64,000 nt of DNA from Arthrobacter hankyongi (lineage in GTDB: Bacteria > Actinomycetota > Actinomycetes > Actinomycetales > Micrococcaceae): contig NZ_JAKLTQ010000001.1 of assembly GCF_022012395.1 (NCBI RefSeq), positions 801,792 through 865,791 of the forward strand, given 5' to 3'. Both the position numbers and the translations under genes were made by a program. Below, in pieces: positions 27,289-37,546 of this stretch. The notes under the pieces are model-generated. The model was not told the DNA's origin. It saw only the letters and a list, made by a program, of their open reading frames with translations, and ran no database searches. How positions within the stretch are numbered: the stretch's first letter is position 1; each line of letters begins with the position of its first letter.

Positions 27289-28065
27289 TTAGCGGGAGGG
27301 CCGGATGAAGACCGGGCCGGAACCGATGTAGGCGTTGCCCAGCACCGTGGTATAGCCGGTCCAGCCACCGTGGATGGCCTGGCCGTTGCCCACGTAGATG
27401 GCGATGTGCGGAACGCCGGCACCGGCGTCGTCGTAGTAGATCAGGTCGCCCGGCTGCGGGCTGGAAACCTGGGTGCCGTAGGCGAAGAACTGGGCGGGGG
27501 CGAGGTCGCCGACGGAGAAACCGACCTGGCGCAGGGCGTTCTCGACCATGGCGGTGCAGTCCTGGGAGACGCCGATCTGACCGTAGGCGGCGGCGACGAT
27601 GGACGCGCCGAGACCGCTGGCGGCAGCGGCTTCGGGCTTGGCCTCGGCCTTTTCGACCGACGCGGCCTGGACCTGGGCGCCTGCTTCAGCCTCTGCCTGC
27701 ACCGGGGCGGCCTGCTCGGCGGCCTCGGCGGCGGCTTCGGCCTCGACCACGGGCTCGGCCACGGGAGCCGGGGTGGAGGTCACGCCGGCACGCTCGAACT
27801 TGAGCTGGATGTTGGACGCCTTGACGGTCTCGACCTGGACCCGGGTGGGGGCGGAGGAGCCGGCCTGCACGGCTGCGTCGCGCTGGGCGCCGCCGGCCTG
27901 TGCGGGAGCACCGACGGTCAGGACCAGCCCGGTAGCGGCGGCGATAACGACGGCCTGGCGGCCAACGGACCCGGCGCTGGAGGAGACAGCCTTGGACATG
28001 GTCTCCAGCGGATTGGTGTGGACGGGGGCAGCCCTGTGGCGGCCCGCGGTGGTGCTCTTGGACAC
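27289..28065 (-). CDS. Secreted NlpC/P60 (C40) peptidoglycan endopeptidase
   Basis: A 258-residue exported cell-wall hydrolase. A basic N-terminus and hydrophobic segment (AVVIAAATGLVLTVGAPAQA, about residues 38-57) form a signal peptide; residues about 75-150 are an Ala/Glu/Val-rich linker. The C-terminal catalytic domain carries the nucleophile in SQDCTAMVENALRQVG and the histidine in GVPHIAIYVGNGQAIHGG. Such enzymes cut the D-Glu/diamino-acid bond of muropeptides. GTG start at 28063-28065 after GAGAGG. A c-di-AMP riboswitch precedes it, so expression should respond to that second messenger. Confidence 0.92.
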   Translation of the reverse strand: MSKSTTAGRHRAAPVHTNPLETMSKAVSSSAGSVGRQAVVIAAATGLVLTVGAPAQAGGAQRDAAVQAGSSAPTRVQVETVKASNIQLKFERAGVTSTPAPVAEPVVEAEAAAEAAEQAAPVQAEAEAGAQVQAASVEKAEAKPEAAAASGLGASIVAAAYGQIGVSQDCTAMVENALRQVGFSVGDLAPAQFFAYGTQVSSPQPGDLIYYDDAGAGVPHIAIYVGNGQAIHGGWTGYTTVLGNAYIGSGPVFIRPSR

Positions 28066-28083
28066 GGTGGTTTACCTCTCCCC

Positions 28084-28262
28084 ATGCCTACGAGGTGAGC
28101 TGTCGGGTTCGGATGGGAGTCATCCGGCCGCTGGTCTCCTTCGGAAGGAATCCGAAGGCCCTGGCGGCTTAACCCCTAGGGCTTCAAGGAAGCCCGGTTG
28201 AGTGGGTCCCCCGCCTCTGCCATGCGTTGGTTGCGAACGGACTTCGGATAGTGGCAGAGCTC
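28084..28262 (-). ncRNA. ydaO-yuaA (c-di-AMP) riboswitch upstream of the NlpC/P60 gene
   Basis: Read leftwards, the leader shows the conserved elements of the actinobacterial ydaO class: a stem CTCTGCC/GGCAGAG, the block GGCGGGGGACCCA, a middle GGGGTTAAGCCGC, and the 3' block CCGACAGCTCACCTCGTAGGC just before the ribosome site. In actinobacteria this class sits before rpf, NlpC/P60 and M23 genes and turns them off when c-di-AMP is high. Boundaries are approximate. Confidence 0.88.
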
Positions 28263-28378
28263 GGCATTCCACCCGAAGGTGCCAGGCCTGTTTCGGCCTG
28301 GCACGAGTTAGACGGTATACGATTTCTTACCGCAAGTCACATTCCGATCACAGATCGGCGTGTCTTTGATAACGGACT

Positions 28379-29143
28379 TCACAGCCAGGACTTCGGATCG
28401 ACCATTTTGCCGCCGACGACGACCTCGAAATGCAGGTGGCAGCCGGTGGAATTGCCGGTGGTGCCGCTCTCGGCGATCAGGTCCCCGCGCGACACCTTGG
28501 CCCCCTGGTGGGTGCCGATGCTGGTCAGGTGGTTGTAGGTGGTTTCCAGGCCGTTGCCGTGGTCGATGACCACGCGATTGCCATACATGTCCACCCAGCC
28601 GGCTGACTTAATCGTTCCACCGGCGGCCGCATGAACCGGCGTGCCGCAGGGCACACCGTAGTCCTGACCGGTGTGCATTTCCCCGGCAGCGCCTGTGACG
28701 GGATTGATCCGCATCCCGAACGGGGAGGTCATCTTCATGGCATCCATCGGCTGGGACAGCGTGCCCTTGCTGCTGGTGGCCTCGACCTCGGCACCGGAGG
28801 CCACCATCAGCTGCTCGAGCTTGGTGTCCGGATCGAAACCGCTGGTCAGCCCGGAGCGCTGGTAGTCCACCTTTGCCTGGGCTGCGGCGGTGACCGCTGT
28901 GGAGGGGGCTGCCGCCCCGGACCCGCCCGCTGCCCCGGCCGTCGTCGGCAGGACGACGGTCAGTGCCATGCCGGAAACCGCGGCCACGAGGGCCGCCTTG
29001 TGGCCCAGTCCGTGGACGGCCGCCGCGAACGGGGAGCGGACCGGCTCGGCCGCGCGGCGCCGGCCGGGCTGGCCGGTGTGCGGCCGCACGCTGGCTGCCG
29101 GGGCGCTGGAACGGCGGCGCCCCGAGGCTTTGTGTTCTGACAA
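28379..29143 (-). CDS. Secreted M23 (LytM-type) peptidoglycan endopeptidase
   Basis: A 254-residue exported protein with an Arg-rich N-terminus, a hydrophobic signal (AALVAAVSGMALTVVLPTTA, about residues 50-69) and a C-terminal M23 domain. Zinc ligands are in EMHTGQDYGVPCGTP (HxxxD) and CHLHFEVVVGG (HxH). M23 enzymes cleave peptide cross-bridges. The start is a TTG at 29141-29143, rare but supported by GAGGGAAGA upstream and by the similar N-terminus of the neighbouring hydrolase. It is preceded by its own c-di-AMP riboswitch. Confidence 0.92.
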   Translation of the reverse strand: MSEHKASGRRRSSAPAASVRPHTGQPGRRRAAEPVRSPFAAAVHGLGHKAALVAAVSGMALTVVLPTTAGAAGGSGAAAPSTAVTAAAQAKVDYQRSGLTSGFDPDTKLEQLMVASGAEVEATSSKGTLSQPMDAMKMTSPFGMRINPVTGAAGEMHTGQDYGVPCGTPVHAAAGGTIKSAGWVDMYGNRVVIDHGNGLETTYNHLTSIGTHQGAKVSRGDLIAESGTTGNSTGCHLHFEVVVGGKMVDPKSWL

Positions 29144-29159
29144 ACGTCTTCCCTCTCCT

Positions 29160-29375
29160 GCGTGCCTGCGAAGTTAGCTGTCGGATTCGAGTCAGAAGAA
29201 GAACTCGGCCGCGCCCATGCGCCATCGGCCCGAAAAAGGGGAACTTCGCAGGACCGATGCCGTACCGGCGCGGCTTCACCCCAAGGCAGCCAACCGCTGC
29301 TGTGCGCAGCTGCCGATTGTGGGTCCTCCGCCCCTGCCACCACGGAACCTGTTGTTCCGCTGGCAGGGTTCGGCT
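29160..29375 (-). ncRNA. ydaO-yuaA (c-di-AMP) riboswitch upstream of the M23 gene
   Basis: Read leftwards: stem CCCTGCC/GGCAGGG, block GGGCGGAGGACCCA, then TTGGGGTGAAGCCGC, a variable hairpin, and the 3' block CCGACAGCTAACTTCGCAGGC ending about 15 nt before the start codon. The architecture is the same as the riboswitch at 28084-28262. Boundaries are approximate. Confidence 0.88.
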
Positions 29376-29540
29376 GCGGAACTAGGTAACGCCGATGTCT
29401 CGGCGCCGGAACCCACTATATGGGCTAGTGGGAGGACAGTAATAATCCCGTTATGTTAAAGATTCGTTTCCCGCCATCCGGCCGCGGCAGACCGGCCCAA
29501 ACGGGCCACGCCGGCCCTCGGCCCGGCGTGTCGCAGCAGC

Positions 29541-30236
29541 TCAGCCGAAGCTGACGAAGATATGGGCGGCCACTTCCGGCGGCAGCTCCAGGGCGCCTTC
29601 CACGCCGGGAACGCGCACGGAGATGTACTCCCCCACCGCTTCGAGCGCCAGCTCGGCCCCGGGCTTGAGCCCGCCTTCTTCCAGCTGCAGCAGCAGTTCG
29701 GGCTCGACCTGGATGGGTTCGGCCAGCCGCGCGATCACCACCCGCTGGCCGGGAGCGTACTGCCGCATCGCGTCCGTGAGATTAACCACACCTTCGCCGA
29801 AGCCCGCCGACGGCTGGCCGCCAAGCGCCTCAAGGCCGGGAATGGGGTTGCCGTACGGGGACACCTCCGGTTTGCCCAGCAGTTCGTAGAGCCGCTGCTC
29901 CACCCGCTCGCTCATCACGTGCTCCCAGCGGCAGGCCTCGTCGTGCACGTAGGCCCAGTCCAGGCCGATCACATCGGAGAGCAGCCGCTCGGCCAGCCGG
30001 TGCTTGCGCATCACTTCGGTGGCGCGCCGGCGGCCGTGCTCGGTCAGTTCCAGATGCCGGTCCCCGGTGACCACCACGAGTCCGTCGCGTTCCATCCGGC
30101 CGATTGTCTGCGAAACGGTGGGGCCGGAGTGGCGCAGGCGCTCGGCAATCCGGGCCCGCAGTGCGACGATGTTCTCTTCTTCCAATTCGAGGATGGTACG
30201 CAGGTACATCTCGGTGGTGTCGATGAGGTCGGTCAC
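29541..30236 (-). CDS. ideR: Iron-dependent repressor, IdeR/DtxR type
   Basis: A 231-residue full-length DtxR-family regulator: winged helix-turn-helix (residues about 5-65), dimer and metal domain (about 70-140), and a C-terminal SH3-like domain (about 150-231). Metal residues fall at the same numbers as in DtxR: Met10, Cys102, Glu105, His106 and His79, Glu83, His98. Cys102 (ACRWEHVMSE) marks the iron-sensing type rather than manganese-sensing MntR. With Fe2+ it should repress iron-uptake genes. Genes in the window that may belong to its regulon are the siderophore-interacting protein (47385) and possibly the ROK gene. Confidence 0.9.
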   Translation of the reverse strand: MTDLIDTTEMYLRTILELEEENIVALRARIAERLRHSGPTVSQTIGRMERDGLVVVTGDRHLELTEHGRRRATEVMRKHRLAERLLSDVIGLDWAYVHDEACRWEHVMSERVEQRLYELLGKPEVSPYGNPIPGLEALGGQPSAGFGEGVVNLTDAMRQYAPGQRVVIARLAEPIQVEPELLLQLEEGGLKPGAELALEAVGEYISVRVPGVEGALELPPEVAAHIFVSFG

Positions 30237-30522
30237 GGAATCCTTACTCCTTGGTCTTGCCCGTCCGGTGTCGTTCCGGTTCGTCTCTGAGGTGCCGGCA
30301 AAGCCGGGCGGTGGCCGTCAGGGCAGCAGCGTTATCCCCGCCCCAAGCGTAGCCGCTCGGCGCTACCGGCGCGGAATCGCGCCGCACAGGGCCTCGAGGG
30401 CCGGGCCGGCACGCCAACTAACAGCCCGGCAGGCAACTGAGGCAGAATTAACGAGGTTCGAGGGCGGATCAGTGCCTCGGACCACCGCAGCGATCCGACG
30501 AGCCAGCAGCGCCCCCTGCTAG

Positions 30523-31677
<1,155 letters not shown>

Positions 31678-31694
31678 CACCTTAAGGCATCAGG

Positions 31695-31749
31695 AAGTCT
31701 TCAGGGGCTCCGGCCCGTCTGCGTGCCGGGCCGGAGCCCCTGAAGACTT
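31695..31749. terminator. Bidirectional terminator between serC and the DUF3027 gene
   Basis: Perfect 23-bp arms 31695-31717 and 31727-31749 with a 9-nt loop, followed by an A-rich run. It lies between two convergent genes and is the longest perfect hairpin I found in the window. Confidence 0.88.
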
Positions 31750-31757
31750 AAAAGTGC

Positions 31758-32276
31758 CTATTCGGAGTCCCGGGCGGACTCCTGGCCCGGGTCACCGCCG
31801 GAATCTTCCGCGGAATCCGCGGCGGGGTCCGGCTCCGCGCCGGCCAGCGGTTCGGCGTCGGATTCATCGACTTCGGACTCCTCGGCCCCGGACTGGACTA
31901 CGTCCTCGGGCCGGACCCGGTCCGCCCACGGCACCCATTCGGGCGCCAGCAGCGAATCGTCCGACGGAAGCAGGCCCACCTCGCAGACCGTGGCCTGCTT
32001 GCCGCGCGGGACCCGGGCCACGGTGGCGTACCACTGCCAGCCACGGTAGCCGGGCAGCATGGCCTCGAAGCGGTGCAGCACCAGCCGCTCGCCTTCGGCC
32101 CAGGCGCCCACATGCGCGCCGACCTGGCCGGCCGGGGCGACCCCGAGCACCCCCGCCCGGGCACTGTCCACGGCCGCGGCCAGCACCGCATCCAGCTTGG
32201 CCGTCCGCCGGGCCGCCGGACGCCGCGGGACAGCCGGCGCAGTGCCGGCTTCGAGGTCGGTGGGATTCTCAGTCAT
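31758..32276 (-). CDS. DUF3027 domain protein
   Basis: A 172-residue protein with the DUF3027 core: AAVDSARAGVLGVAPAGQVG, RLVLHRFEAMLPGYRGWQWY and VGLLPSDDSLLAPEWVPWADR. Family members are often longer; here the part after residue about 125 is a disordered acidic Asp/Glu/Ser tail. It starts 8 nt after the stop of the extended cold-shock gene, a pairing common in actinobacteria. Function unknown; the pairing with an RNA-binding protein suggests a link to RNA or stress, which is inference only. Confidence 0.85.
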   Translation of the reverse strand: MTENPTDLEAGTAPAVPRRPAARRTAKLDAVLAAAVDSARAGVLGVAPAGQVGAHVGAWAEGERLVLHRFEAMLPGYRGWQWYATVARVPRGKQATVCEVGLLPSDDSLLAPEWVPWADRVRPEDVVQSGAEESEVDESDAEPLAGAEPDPAADSAEDSGGDPGQESARDSE

Positions 32277-32284
32277 GGATCCGC

Positions 32285-32668
32285 CTATGCGTCCAGATCG
32301 TCGGCGACCCGGCGGAGCACCGCGGCCACCTTTGCGGCATGGGACTTATCCGGGTAGCGGCCCTTGCGCAGCCCGTTGGAGATCCCGTCGAGGAGCTTGA
32401 TCAGGTCCTCGGTAATAACCGCCATGTCCTCGGCCGGCTTGCGCGTAGCCCTGACGATCGACGGCGCCGCCTCCAGGATCCGCACGGACAGCGCCTGGGC
32501 GCCGCGCTTGCCGGTGGCGATGCCGAATTCCATCCGGGTCCCGGCCTTGACCTCCTTGACCCCTGCCGGCAGCGCCGAGGCGTGCAGGAACACTTCCTGT
32601 CCGTCATCCGCCGCCAGGAAACCGAACCCTTTGTCCGCGTCGAACCACTTCACCTTGCCGATGGGCAC
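32285..32668 (-). CDS. Cold-shock domain protein with C-terminal extension
   Basis: A 127-residue protein. Residues 1-66 are a cold-shock domain with RNP1-like KGFGFLAADDG and RNP2-like EVFLHASAL, binding single-stranded RNA or DNA. Residues 67-127 are a helical extension (IVRATRKPAEDMAVITEDL, DKSHAAKVAAVLRRVADDL) absent from ordinary 67-70-residue Csp proteins such as that at 44937-45143. First gene of a two-gene operon with DUF3027. Confidence 0.9.
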   Translation of the reverse strand: MPIGKVKWFDADKGFGFLAADDGQEVFLHASALPAGVKEVKAGTRMEFGIATGKRGAQALSVRILEAAPSIVRATRKPAEDMAVITEDLIKLLDGISNGLRKGRYPDKSHAAKVAAVLRRVADDLDA

Positions 32669-32922
32669 TTCATTTACCTCGTTCTACAGTCCTATAGTTT
32701 TGCAGTTCCCCAGCCCTGCATGCCAACACGTTCCGTGTGCCGGTCCCGTTCCCGGGCCTGGCCGGTCTGCTTCGCCTACCGCCCCCTCCGCAGCGGCCGG
32801 CTGCCAACAGCACGGGAACGCCCGGGGGCGGGGAAGTCCGTATCTAGATTAGCCTGTCCGGGCAGGGCTTTGCCTTTAGTTCCACCTTTGCGGCCCCCTA
32901 ATCCGCTGTTAGCGTTATTGCC

Positions 32923-33177
32923 ATGCCCGTTGCCGATCCTTCGCCCCATCCTGCCCAGCCTCCGGAGTCCTCCCGCGCTGCCACCGCGGCCGCGGTGGCA
33001 GCGGTGCTGCTGTGCGTGGCAGGCCTGGTGAGCCTGGCGGCGATCCTGGCCACGGCCTGGGCCGGATCGCAAGCCTGGACCGGATTCACCTGGATCGCGT
33101 TCACCGCACTGCCGCTGGCGTTCCTCCTGCTCGCCGGCCTGGTGGTGCGCAGCATCCTGCGCCGGCGCGCACTTTAA
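32923..33177 (+). CDS. Small two-span membrane protein, unknown function
   Basis: An 84-residue protein with a Pro/Ser-rich N-terminus, two hydrophobic spans (about 22-46 and 55-77) and a basic C-terminus (RSILRRRAL). No family recognised. It precedes the helicase pair by 54 bp in the same direction and may share its promoter. The 254-bp gap on its left holds only the divergent promoters of this gene and the cold-shock operon. Confidence 0.6.
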   Translation: MPVADPSPHPAQPPESSRAATAAAVAAVLLCVAGLVSLAAILATAWAGSQAWTGFTWIAFTALPLAFLLLAGLVVRSILRRRAL

Positions 33178-33231
33178 CAGCACCGGCAGCCGGGCCGGGG
33201 CCGCCCCACCAAGGGAGTACCGTTTAATCCG

Positions 33232-35784
33232 ATGTCCTCCATCCGCGCCCTGGCCCTGGATCTGGCCGCCCGCAGCGACCGGCAGCTGCGGACACTGCTG
33301 GCCACCCGGCCTGACTTGTGCCATCCTGCGGTGCCGGATTTTCCCGCGCTGGCCGCCCGTGCCTGCACCCGGATCAGCCTCCAGCGGGCCCTGGAAAACC
33401 TCACCCGCCCCCAGCTGGACATGCTGGCGGCGGTGGTGCTGTCCACCAATGTGGACTCCGGCACGGCCGCGGACGCGGCCACCCTGCAGCCGCTGCTGCG
33501 CCCGGCGTCCGGCCGCGCCACGCTCAAGGAGCTGGACGGGTATCTGGCCGGCCTGCACGCGCTCGCCCTGCTGGTGCGCACCCCGCCGGCACCCTCCCGC
33601 CGCCACCGGGCCTACCTGCCGGTGACCAACCTGGACGAGGTGCTCGGACCGTATCCGGCCGGCTTGGGCCGCCCCTACCAGGTCCTGGCCAGCTCCAACC
33701 CGCAGACCGCCGACCGCCTCACGGCTGCCACCGCCGCCCTGCACCGGGCCGGCTACCCGGTAGAACCCATGGCCACCGGCACGGACGCCGCCGCGGAGCT
33801 GGAACGCTGGCTCGCCGACCCGCGGACCTGGCCGGCGCTGCTGTCCGAGGCCCCGGAAGCCACCGGGGCGCTGCTGCGGCAGTTCCGCCGCTCGCCGGTG
33901 GGCGCGGTACCGCACGCCGGCCGGATGCCGGAGCCCGGGTCCGGCGCCACCCCGGTGGACTGGCTGCTGGCCCGCGGCCTGCTGGTGCCGCTGGATGCCG
34001 CCCACGTTGAGCTGCCGCGCAGCGTCGGCCTGGCCGCCCGGCAGGGGGCCGTCGCCGAACCGTGGCTGACTGCACCGCCGCAGCCGGACGCACCCCGGGA
34101 GATCCGGGACAGCATCCGCGACAACGCGGCCTATTCGGCCGTGGCCGATACCCTGCGCATGGTCACCGGGCTGCTCGACCAGGTGCGCAGCAGCCCCGTC
34201 GCCACGCTGCGGGCCGGCGGCGTCGGCGTGCGCGAAGCCAGGCGGCTGGCCGAGGCGCTGCGCACCGACCCGGCCGACGCCGGCTGGCTGCTGGAGCTCG
34301 CAGCCGCCGCCGGACTCATCCGGCTGGACGTGGATACCTCCCGCTGGGTTGCCGCAGAGACGGACTTCGGGGCGCTGCCCCGCCACCTGCAGTGGCAGCT
34401 GCTGGCGGCGGCCTGGCTGGCGCTGCACCGTGCCCCGGCGCTGCTGGGCGAGGAACTGCCCTCCGGCAGCAGCATCAACCCGCTGGCCGCCGAGGCCTCG
34501 CGCCCGGATGCCCCCGCCGTCCGCCGCCGGCTGCTGGAATGCCTCGGGCAGCTGCAGCAGAGCTGGCGGCAGCCGGCTGCCGCCCGGTCCGGAACGAGCC
34601 CGGCCATCTCCGCCGCCGACGCCGTGGCCTACCTGGCCTGGCACCAGCCCCGGCTGCAGCGGCGGTTCGAGCGCCTGGTGCCGGGCATCCTGGCCGAAGC
34701 GGCGCGGCTGGGCCTGGTCGGCTCCGGCGCCCTCACCGAGCTGGGCGCGGCGCTGGCCGGCGGCGGGGTGGAGGAGGCTGCCGCGGTGCTCGAACGCGAC
34801 CTGCCGGCACCGCTGGCCCATTTCCTGCTCCAGGCGGACCTGACCGCGGTGGCCCCGGGCTATCTCGAACCGGAGGTCGCCCGGGAGCTGGCCCTGCTCT
34901 CCGATGCCGAGGGGCAGGGCCCGGCGGCCATCTACCGCTTCTCCGCTGGCTCGCTCCGGCGCGCCCTCGATGCCGGCCGCGACGGGACCGGCATCCTGGA
35001 CTTCCTGACCCGGCATGCGGCCACCGAGGTGCCGCAGCCGCTGCGCTACCTGGTCGAGGACACAGCCGCCCGGCACGGGACGCTGCGGGCCGGACCGGCC
35101 GGATCCTACCTGCGCAGCGATGACGAATCCGCCCTGGAGCAGCTGCTGGCGGATCCGCGCACCGCGCCGCTGGGACTGCGGCGGCTGGCCCCGACCGTGC
35201 TGGTCGCCCGGGCCGGCGGCCGCGAACTGCTGCAGACCCTGCGCGGGCTGGGCTACAGTCCGGCGCCTGAAGCGCACGACGGCGCGGAGGCCGGCAGCGC
35301 GGCGCATCCGGACATGGTGTTTTCCGGACCTGCGCGTACCGGCGCGGCGCTTCCGGGCACGGCCGCCGGCCGGGAGGCGGGCAGCGCGCCAGCCGGCACC
35401 GGCGCGGCGTCGTTCCCGGTCCGGACGAACCCCTGGGCGCCGACCGGTGAACAGCTGGACCAGCAGCTGGCCCTGCTGCGCGGCTCCGCCGCGGCCGGCA
35501 GCGCCGCCGGGGTGGAGGACGGACCGCTGCTGGGGCTGGAGACGCTGCGCACTGCCATCCGGCAGAAGCGGCCGGTGCGGATCGGCATCGTCGAACCGGG
35601 CGGTGACGAGCACCGCGAGGTGCTGCTGCCGCTGTCGGTGGGCGGGGGCCGGGTGCGCGTCTACGATCCGGACCGGCAAACCGAACGGGTAGTCCCCATC
35701 CACCGCGTGATGGACATCGAACTGGCCGAGCCCGCTGCTCCCGCGGGCGCGCAAACCACCAAGGAAAGGGCTGCAGATGGCTGA
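33232..35784 (+). CDS. Helicase-associated (Helicase_C_3 / XPB-partner) protein
   Basis: An 850-residue protein of the helicase-associated-domain family found next to bacterial XPB genes. It is largely alpha-helical with winged-helix-like repeats (LTRPQLDMLAAVVLS, LLDQVRSSPVATLRAGGVGV). There are no Walker A or DEAD motifs, so it is not a helicase itself. The C-terminal region (LLGLETLRTAIRQKRPVRIG, VLLPLSVGGGRVRVYDPD) resembles a WYL/SH3-like module. It overlaps the XPB gene by 8 bp, consistent with a complex. Exact role unknown. Confidence 0.85.
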   Translation: MSSIRALALDLAARSDRQLRTLLATRPDLCHPAVPDFPALAARACTRISLQRALENLTRPQLDMLAAVVLSTNVDSGTAADAATLQPLLRPASGRATLKELDGYLAGLHALALLVRTPPAPSRRHRAYLPVTNLDEVLGPYPAGLGRPYQVLASSNPQTADRLTAATAALHRAGYPVEPMATGTDAAAELERWLADPRTWPALLSEAPEATGALLRQFRRSPVGAVPHAGRMPEPGSGATPVDWLLARGLLVPLDAAHVELPRSVGLAARQGAVAEPWLTAPPQPDAPREIRDSIRDNAAYSAVADTLRMVTGLLDQVRSSPVATLRAGGVGVREARRLAEALRTDPADAGWLLELAAAAGLIRLDVDTSRWVAAETDFGALPRHLQWQLLAAAWLALHRAPALLGEELPSGSSINPLAAEASRPDAPAVRRRLLECLGQLQQSWRQPAAARSGTSPAISAADAVAYLAWHQPRLQRRFERLVPGILAEAARLGLVGSGALTELGAALAGGGVEEAAAVLERDLPAPLAHFLLQADLTAVAPGYLEPEVARELALLSDAEGQGPAAIYRFSAGSLRRALDAGRDGTGILDFLTRHAATEVPQPLRYLVEDTAARHGTLRAGPAGSYLRSDDESALEQLLADPRTAPLGLRRLAPTVLVARAGGRELLQTLRGLGYSPAPEAHDGAEAGSAAHPDMVFSGPARTGAALPGTAAGREAGSAPAGTGAASFPVRTNPWAPTGEQLDQQLALLRGSAAAGSAAGVEDGPLLGLETLRTAIRQKRPVRIGIVEPGGDEHREVLLPLSVGGGRVRVYDPDRQTERVVPIHRVMDIELAEPAAPAGAQTTKERAADG

Positions 35785-37456
35785 CGGGCCGCTGATCGTG
35801 CAGAGCGACAAGACGATCCTGCTGGAGGTGGACCATGCCCAGGCAGACGAGGCCCGGCATGCCATCGCCGCCTTCGCCGAGCTGGAGCGCGCCCCCGAGC
35901 ACATGCACTCCTACCGGATCACCCCGCTGGGGCTGTGGAACGCGCGTGCGGCCGGCCTCGATGCCGAACAGGTGCTGGACACGCTGCTGAGCTATTCACG
36001 GTTCCCGGTCCCGCACGCACTGCTGGTGGACATCGAGGAGACCATGTCCCGGTACGGCCGGCTGCGGCTGGAGAAGGACCCGCAGCACGGGCTGGTGCTG
36101 CGCACCAGCGACTATCCGGTACTCGAGGAAGTCATGCATGCGAAGAAGATCAAGCCGCTGCTGGGGCCGCGGATCGACGCCGAAACCACGGTGGTGCATT
36201 CCTCCCAGCGCGGCGCGCTGAAGCAGCTGCTGCTCAAGCTCGGCTGGCCCGCCGAGGACCTGGCCGGGTACGTGGACGGCACGCCGCACCCGATCGCACT
36301 GACCGAATCGCCGGGCACCGGCGAGGACGCCGTCCCCGGCCGGGACGGCTGGCGGCTGCGCCCGTACCAGAAGATGGCGGCGGAAAACTTCTGGGCCGGC
36401 GGCAGCGGCGTCGTCGTGCTGCCCTGCGGCGCCGGCAAGACGCTGGTGGGCGCCGCGGCCATGGCCACCTCGTCGACCACCACGCTCATCCTGGTCACGA
36501 ACACCGTCTCCGCCCGGCAGTGGAAGGATGAACTGCTGCGCCGCACCAGCCTGACGGAGGACGAAATCGGCGAATATTCGGGGGCGCTCAAGGAGGTCCG
36601 GCCGGTCACCATCGCCACCTACCAGGTGCTCACCATGCGCCGCGGCGGACTGTACCCGCACCTGGAGCTGCTGGACGGGAACGACTGGGGGCTGATCATC
36701 TACGACGAGGTCCACCTGCTGCCGGCGCCGATCTTCCGGATGACCGCTGACCTGCAGGCACGCCGGCGGCTTGGGCTGACCGCCACGCTGGTGCGCGAGG
36801 ACGGGCGCGAGGGCGAGGTCTTCTCGCTGATCGGGCCCAAGCGCTACGACGCCCCGTGGAAGGACATCGAGGCGCAGGGCTACATCGCGCCGGCGGACTG
36901 CGTGGAGGTCCGGGTGGACCTGCCGCGGGACGAGCGGGTGGCCTACGCGATGGCCGAGGACGCCGACAAATACCGGCTGTGCGCCGCCTCGGAGACCAAG
37001 TCCGCGGTGGTGGAGCAGCTGGCCGCCCGGCACCGCGGCGAGCAGCTGCTGGTGATCGGGCAGTACATCGACCAGCTGGACGAGCTGGCCGCGCGCCTGG
37101 ACGCGCCGGTGATCAAGGGCGACACCTCCGTGAAGGAACGCCAGCGGCTCTTCGGCGAATTCCGCAGCGGAGCGCTGCAGACGCTGGTGGTGTCCAAGGT
37201 GGCCAACTTTTCCATCGACCTGCCCGAGGCCTCGGTGGCCATCCAGGTCTCCGGCTCCTTCGGCTCGCGGCAGGAAGAGGCCCAGCGGCTCGGCCGGCTG
37301 CTGCGGCCCAAGGCCGACGGCCGGGCCGCCCGGTTCTACACCGTGGTCGCCCGGGACACGCTGGATCAGGACTACGCAGCCAAACGCCAGCGCTTCCTGG
37401 CCGAGCAGGGCTACGCGTATACGATCCTGGACGCCAAGGACATCAGCAAGGCCTGA
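35777..37456 (+). CDS. Bacterial XPB-type DNA helicase
   Basis: A 559-residue superfamily 2 3'-5' helicase resembling archaeal and mycobacterial XPB. An N-terminal damage-recognition-like domain (residues about 1-190) is followed by the motor: LRPYQKMAAENF (Q region), VVLPCGAGKTLVG (I), YDEVHLLPAP (II, DEVH), LGLTATLVREDG (III) and the second lobe with VVSKVANFSIDLPEA (V) and QRLGRLLRPK (VI). The typical RED motif region follows as VREDGREGE. Expected roles are duplex opening in repair or transcription-coupled processes. Overlapping upstream partner gene. Confidence 0.93.
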   Translation: MADGPLIVQSDKTILLEVDHAQADEARHAIAAFAELERAPEHMHSYRITPLGLWNARAAGLDAEQVLDTLLSYSRFPVPHALLVDIEETMSRYGRLRLEKDPQHGLVLRTSDYPVLEEVMHAKKIKPLLGPRIDAETTVVHSSQRGALKQLLLKLGWPAEDLAGYVDGTPHPIALTESPGTGEDAVPGRDGWRLRPYQKMAAENFWAGGSGVVVLPCGAGKTLVGAAAMATSSTTTLILVTNTVSARQWKDELLRRTSLTEDEIGEYSGALKEVRPVTIATYQVLTMRRGGLYPHLELLDGNDWGLIIYDEVHLLPAPIFRMTADLQARRRLGLTATLVREDGREGEVFSLIGPKRYDAPWKDIEAQGYIAPADCVEVRVDLPRDERVAYAMAEDADKYRLCAASETKSAVVEQLAARHRGEQLLVIGQYIDQLDELAARLDAPVIKGDTSVKERQRLFGEFRSGALQTLVVSKVANFSIDLPEASVAIQVSGSFGSRQEEAQRLGRLLRPKADGRAARFYTVVARDTLDQDYAAKRQRFLAEQGYAYTILDAKDISKA

Positions 37457-37546
37457 ACCGGCGGTCGTGGAGTACCAAGCTGACTGTAGGGTTGCTCCCA
37501 ATCAGCTTGCAGAAAACTCCCAGAAACTGAGAGGACACTAGGAATC

